A DNA stretch of 8,799 nt from Clostridium sp. CAG:1024 (GTDB lineage: Bacteria; Bacillota; Clostridia; Christensenellales; CAG-138): NCBI GenBank assembly GCA_000432015.1, contig HF985371.1:1-8799 (forward strand), in the 5' to 3' direction. Position 1 is the first letter of the stretch. Each line of letters opens with the position of its first letter. The notes under the pieces were generated by a model that made no database searches, had not been told where the DNA came from, and saw only the letters and a list, made by a program, of their open reading frames with translations. Both the position numbers and the translations under genes were made by a program. Positions 6,414-8,799 of this stretch are shown piece by piece.

Positions 6414-7655
6414 TCAGTGGGATGTTTCCTCCAGAGTAAAGAATGCCTGCTTGCCGCGGCTGTCCATGAGCTGCAAAACAAGCGGTGCGTCGGTGGGAAC
6501 GGTATAGGACTTCGGCAGGTTCGGCACGCAGTCCGTTAAAACGGGCAAAAACCGTTCGCCTTGCGCCGTGCCGATCGCAAGATAGATGACGGGATGCGTT
6601 CCGTCCAGCGACGCAGCGGAAACAGAGACACAGCAGCCGTGCCTTGACGGCTCGGATGTGTACGAAAGCAAGTGCGCCTTACCCTCCGGCGCTTCCATCG
6701 CGGCGTTATATTGGATCGACAGCGCGGCCTGCGTTTCCGCATCTCCGTTTTCCGGAGAAAGCAGCGTGGAAACTCCGCCGCGGCGGAGCTGACGCAAACG
6801 CAGACAGTACAGCGCAAAGGGCGAAGCGTCTGCCGCGACGAATCTGCGGCCGAGCTTGCTTGCCGCCGCCGCGGTCGTACCGCTGCCGGAAAAGAGATCC
6901 ATAACAAGGTCGCCCTCTTTCGAGGAAGCGCGAATGATCCGCTCCAGCAGAGCTTCGGGCTTTTGCGTGGCGTAGCCCACGCGCTCGCGATCCTTCTGCT
7001 GCAAGTGCTCGATGTCTGCCCAAACGTCTGTCGGGTAGATCGGCGTGTCCTCATAATAGGTATAGAGCTTGCCGCCGGAGCGAATGGAAAAACAGACGCG
7101 CCCATTCTCGTCTACATAGCGCTTCATGTGATTACGTTTCTGTGCGCCGCGCGGCTTACCGACGGAGCGGATGTCGAAATATACTTTACTGCTCTTTCGG
7201 TAAAAGAGAATATTGTCGTGTTTTCTCGGGTAATAGCGCCTGCTGCGCCCGCCGGTCTTATAGCTCCAAATGATCTCGTTCATGAAGTTGCGGCGGCCGA
7301 AAATCTCGTCCAGCAGCAGCCGGAGCACAGCGCTCATACGGTAGTCGATGTGCAGATACAGCGCGCCCGTTGGCGCAAGCATCTCGTGACAGCCGCGGAG
7401 GATTATTCGCATCCAATCGAGGTATGTTTCTTCCGAAAGCGTATCCGAAAACGCGGGGAGCGTGAGCGTTTTTTTGCCGCGTCCGAGCTTCAGGCGGAAG
7501 GAGTCGCCCGTGCCGAAGGGCGGGTCAAGGTAGATGAGCTGGATCTTTCCGCGGTAAGCGTCAACGAGCGACGGCAGCGCATCCTCGGCGCGCGACAAAA
7601 CAAACCGCCCCGGACCGCCGTAGCGGTGCAGCTCTTCCGTGCATTGGATACGCAT
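6414..7655 (-). CDS. Solitary beta-class DNA methyltransferase (N6-adenine or N4-cytosine)
   Basis: A 413-residue S-adenosylmethionine-dependent DNA methyltransferase. The catalytic motif IV, LIYLDPPFGTG (residues 40-50, DPPF at 44-47), comes before motif I, VMDLFSGSGTT (251-261), with Asp276 of motif II after it. This is the beta-class order. The stretch GYATQKPEALLERII (227-241) just before motif I is typical of the Pfam N6_N4_Mtase domain. DPPF more often goes with adenine-N6 than cytosine-N4 methylation, but this does not settle it. Residues 140-225 probably form the target-recognition region. The last 120 or so residues lie beyond the catalytic fold and I do not recognise them. The ATG at 7655 has a GGAGG (7663-7667) 7 nt upstream. 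No endonuclease gene adjoins it, so it looks like an orphan enzyme that may act in gene regulation. Confidence 0.9.
   Translation of the reverse strand: MRIQCTEELHRYGGPGRFVLSRAEDALPSLVDAYRGKIQLIYLDPPFGTGDSFRLKLGRGKKTLTLPAFSDTLSEETYLDWMRIILRGCHEMLAPTGALYLHIDYRMSAVLRLLLDEIFGRRNFMNEIIWSYKTGGRSRRYYPRKHDNILFYRKSSKVYFDIRSVGKPRGAQKRNHMKRYVDENGRVCFSIRSGGKLYTYYEDTPIYPTDVWADIEHLQQKDRERVGYATQKPEALLERIIRASSKEGDLVMDLFSGSGTTAAAASKLGRRFVAADASPFALYCLRLRQLRRGGVSTLLSPENGDAETQAALSIQYNAAMEAPEGKAHLLSYTSEPSRHGCCVSVSAASLDGTHPVIYLAIGTAQGERFLPVLTDCVPNLPKSYTVPTDAPLVLQLMDSRGKQAFFTLEETSH
6428..6432 (-). promoter_or_regulatory. Shine-Dalgarno sequence questioning the acetyltransferase start
   Basis: GGAGG on the - strand, inside the last codons of the methyltransferase gene. 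It lies 10 nt before an in-frame CTG (6417-6415) but 25 nt before the TTG at 6402. It therefore points to the CTG, whose last two bases are part of the methyltransferase stop (CTGA overlap). Confidence 0.45.
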
Positions 7656-7674
7656 ATCAATACCTCCGACGAAT

Positions 7675-8328
7675 TCAGCGATTGTCGGTCACATGCTCTG
7701 CTGCGTTGATGTGCGTTTGGGCACAGCGCTTCGCGCGTTCCGCGTCGTGGGCTTTGAGCGCTTCATAGATCTCACGGTGCTCGCCGAGGGATACCGGCGC
7801 GCGGCCTTCGACGGTCAGAGAATTCATGCGCTTTGTGCGGATGATCTGATGCAGGTTTGTCAATAAATTCCGTATGGCATTGCTGCGGCAGGCGTCGTAG
7901 ATGATTTCGTGAAACGAGGTGTCCAGCCGCACGAGATGCTCGACGTTATTCTTTCTTGTATAGAGATCCATAAGCTCCAGGATCTCATCCATGCGTTCGA
8001 GCTGTTTCTCCGTGATACGCTCGGCCGCCCAGTAAGCGGCCTGTCCTTCGAGCAGCGCGCGGATGGTGTAGATATCGGACAGGTCCTCATCCGTCACGCC
8101 GCGCACCATGACGCCGCGGTTGGGCAGAGAAACGACGAGATCCTCACGTTCGAGCTGCTTGAGCGCTTCACGCACCGGAGTGCGGCTCACGCCCAGCTCT
8201 TCTGCGATTTTCATCTCGATGAGCAGATCGCCGGAATGATACCGTCCGTCTGTAATAGCCTCATATAGATGGTGATATACCATATCGGAAAGCGAAGAAA
8301 ACTCCTTCGCATCATACAGCATTGTCAT
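7675..8328 (-). CDS. GntR family transcriptional regulator, FadR subfamily (FCD domain)
   Basis: A 217-residue DNA-binding regulator. The N-terminal winged helix (about residues 10-77) has the GntR signature IAEELGVSRTPVREALKQLE (41-60) and LVVSLPNRGVMVRGV. The C-terminal helical FCD ligand-binding domain (about 83-207) starts with DIYTIRALLEGQAAYWAAER. It carries the expected metal-site residues Asp136, His140, His184 and His206. FCD regulators usually bind organic or sugar acids and release DNA on binding; the ligand here is unknown. The ATG at 8328 has GAAGGAG about 8 nt upstream; a second ATG two codons later is worse spaced. It is first in the - strand cluster, 19 nt before the methyltransferase, so it probably controls that operon and itself. 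It is divergent from spoIIIAA and could also affect that promoter region, which is inference. Confidence 0.93.
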   Translation of the reverse strand: MTMLYDAKEFSSLSDMVYHHLYEAITDGRYHSGDLLIEMKIAEELGVSRTPVREALKQLEREDLVVSLPNRGVMVRGVTDEDLSDIYTIRALLEGQAAYWAAERITEKQLERMDEILELMDLYTRKNNVEHLVRLDTSFHEIIYDACRSNAIRNLLTNLHQIIRTKRMNSLTVEGRAPVSLGEHREIYEALKAHDAERAKRCAQTHINAAEHVTDNR

Positions 8329-8399
8329 GTTCCGTACTCCTTCTATAGTATCTTACATTGTTGCGCAGAAAAAAACAAGACATGACAAAAACGCAGAGC

Positions 8400-8427
8400 A
8401 AATTACGATTCTGTCGGCTTCTGTCAA
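8400..8427 (-). promoter_or_regulatory. Promoter of the gntR-methyltransferase-acetyltransferase-kinase cluster
   Basis: On the - strand, a consensus -35 TTGACA (8427-8422) is followed by a 16-bp spacer and TAATTT (8405-8400). This places the transcription start near 8393, about 65 nt before the regulator's ATG. The leader is A/T-rich and ends in GAAGGAG. Confidence 0.55.
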
Positions 8428-8428
8428 C
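8409..8428. repeat. Tandem 10-bp direct repeat inside the gntR promoter
   Basis: TTCTGTCGGC (8409-8418) is followed at once by TTCTGTCAAC (8419-8428), matching at 8 of 10 positions with one helical turn between copies. It overlaps the -35 box and spacer of the predicted - strand promoter, a place where a bound regulator would block RNA polymerase. Which protein binds, if any, is unknown. Confidence 0.45.
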
Positions 8429-8441
8429 GCGATGATTGCAA

Positions 8442-8470
8442 GTCTGTTTGTCCTGAGGAACACATATAGT
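8442..8470 (+). promoter_or_regulatory. Candidate sigma-E promoter of spoIIIAA
   Basis: CATATAGT (8463-8470) resembles the sporulation sigma-E -10 consensus CATACA-T, and 14 bp upstream GTCTGTT (8442-8448) is a weak match to the sigma-E -35. Known spoIIIA operons are read by sigma-E in the mother cell, which makes the weak match more believable. GGACAAA on the - strand (8453-8447) resembles a SpoIIID site. Both assignments are tentative. Confidence 0.35.
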
Positions 8471-8495
8471 GTTGCAAACGGGAGGGACATGCAGC

Positions 8496-8799
8496 ATGGA
8501 ACAGCAAGGCTGGCGGCGGGTGCTGCCCTATCTTTCGGATCGGGTCGCGGCGCTGCTGTCCGAGGTGCCGGACACATTGCCGATTGAGGAACTGCGCCTG
8601 CGCGCGGGACAACCGCTCGAACTGTGCTATGCCGGAAGAGACCGGCTCTTGTATGCGCCGGGCGGCAGGCCGGGCGCGACGGCACAGGACTGCGAGGAAA
8701 CACTGCGTCGTATCACGGAAAACTCGCTCTATGCATGGGAAGAGGAATTGCGGCGGGGGTTTCTGACGCTGCCGGGTGGATGCCGCGTCGGTTTGGCGG
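8496..8799 (+). CDS. spoIIIAA: Stage III sporulation protein AA, N-terminal part (runs off the window)
   Basis: The frame is open from ATG at 8496 to the right edge, giving 101 residues. They match the N-terminus of SpoIIIAA: a VLPYLSDRVAALL opening, IEELRLRAGQPLEL (about 32-45), TAQDCEETLRRITENSLYAW (about 62-81) and EEELRRGFLTLPGGCRVGLA. SpoIIIAA is the PilT/secretion-type ATPase of the SpoIIIA-SpoIIQ channel, which links mother cell and forespore and keeps the forespore active. Its Walker motifs lie downstream of the window. GGGAGG (8480-8485) is 10 nt before the start; another ATG at 8489 is out of frame. The remaining spoIIIA genes would be expected to follow. The gene shows that the organism, or a recent ancestor, forms endospores. 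Confidence 0.92.
   Translation, partial: MEQQGWRRVLPYLSDRVAALLSEVPDTLPIEELRLRAGQPLELCYAGRDRLLYAPGGRPGATAQDCEETLRRITENSLYAWEEELRRGFLTLPGGCRVGLA

Noticed and set aside
5899..6507. 202-codon + strand open frame opposite the acetyltransferase
   Set aside because: Shadow of the GNAT gene; no motif and no ribosome binding site.
6672..7709. 345-codon + strand open frame opposite the methyltransferase
   Set aside because: The - strand frame carries clear methyltransferase motifs. This one has none and its amino-acid content is typical of a shadow frame.
8344..8349. TACTAT on the - strand as a second -10 box for the gntR gene
   Set aside because: There is no -35 at proper spacing, and initiation there would leave no room for the ribosome binding site.
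1..8799. CRISPR arrays, tRNA or rRNA genes, insertion sequences, attachment sites
   Set aside because: Looked for on both strands. No spaced repeats, cloverleaf-like segments, transposase motifs or duplicated ends were seen.

Overview
The window is a piece of a spore-forming, moderately GC-rich Firmicute (class Clostridia; an Oscillospiraceae-like gut organism would fit). This rests on four things. The gene order is hemW-hrcA-grpE-dnaK-dnaJ. DnaK has the Gram-positive form, without the roughly 24-residue insertion in its ATPase domain. A textbook CIRCE operator sits in front of hrcA. The sporulation gene spoIIIAA begins at the right edge. The genus cannot be fixed from the sequence alone.

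Layout. Bases 2-418 are the 3' end of hemW. Bases 419-547 hold a sigma-A-type promoter (TTGACT, 17 bp, TATTTT) followed by a perfect CIRCE element. The class I heat-shock operon follows on the + strand: hrcA (548-1585), grpE (1588-2196), dnaK (2237-4093) and dnaJ (4175-5299). Only dnaK uses ATG with a consensus Shine-Dalgarno sequence; the other three use GTG or TTG. The 81-nt dnaK-dnaJ gap is dense in inverted repeats, one of which places the dnaJ ribosome binding site and start codon in its loop.

A hairpin at 5316-5349 lies between dnaJ and a convergent - strand cluster. In transcription order that cluster is a GntR/FadR-type repressor (8328-7675), a solitary beta-class DNA methyltransferase (7655-6414), a GNAT N-acetyltransferase (6402-5893) and a FlaR-like P-loop kinase/ATPase (5889-5374). 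Spacing is tight (19 nt, about 11 nt or a 4-nt overlap, and 3 nt), so one transcript from a promoter upstream of the repressor is likely. No restriction endonuclease is next to the methyltransferase. Divergent from the cluster, spoIIIAA starts at 8496 and runs off the window.

How the genes work together. HrcA represses its own operon through CIRCE. GrpE, DnaK and DnaJ form the Hsp70 chaperone cycle, and the GroE system, which is not in this window, normally feeds back on HrcA activity. The - strand cluster looks like an accessory cassette between two conserved core blocks. Its joint function is unknown. Most of the window is ordinary core genome. The parts worth a second look are the structured dnaK-dnaJ junction, the extra CIRCE half-site over the -10 box, the repressor-methyltransferase cassette and the tandem repeat in its promoter.
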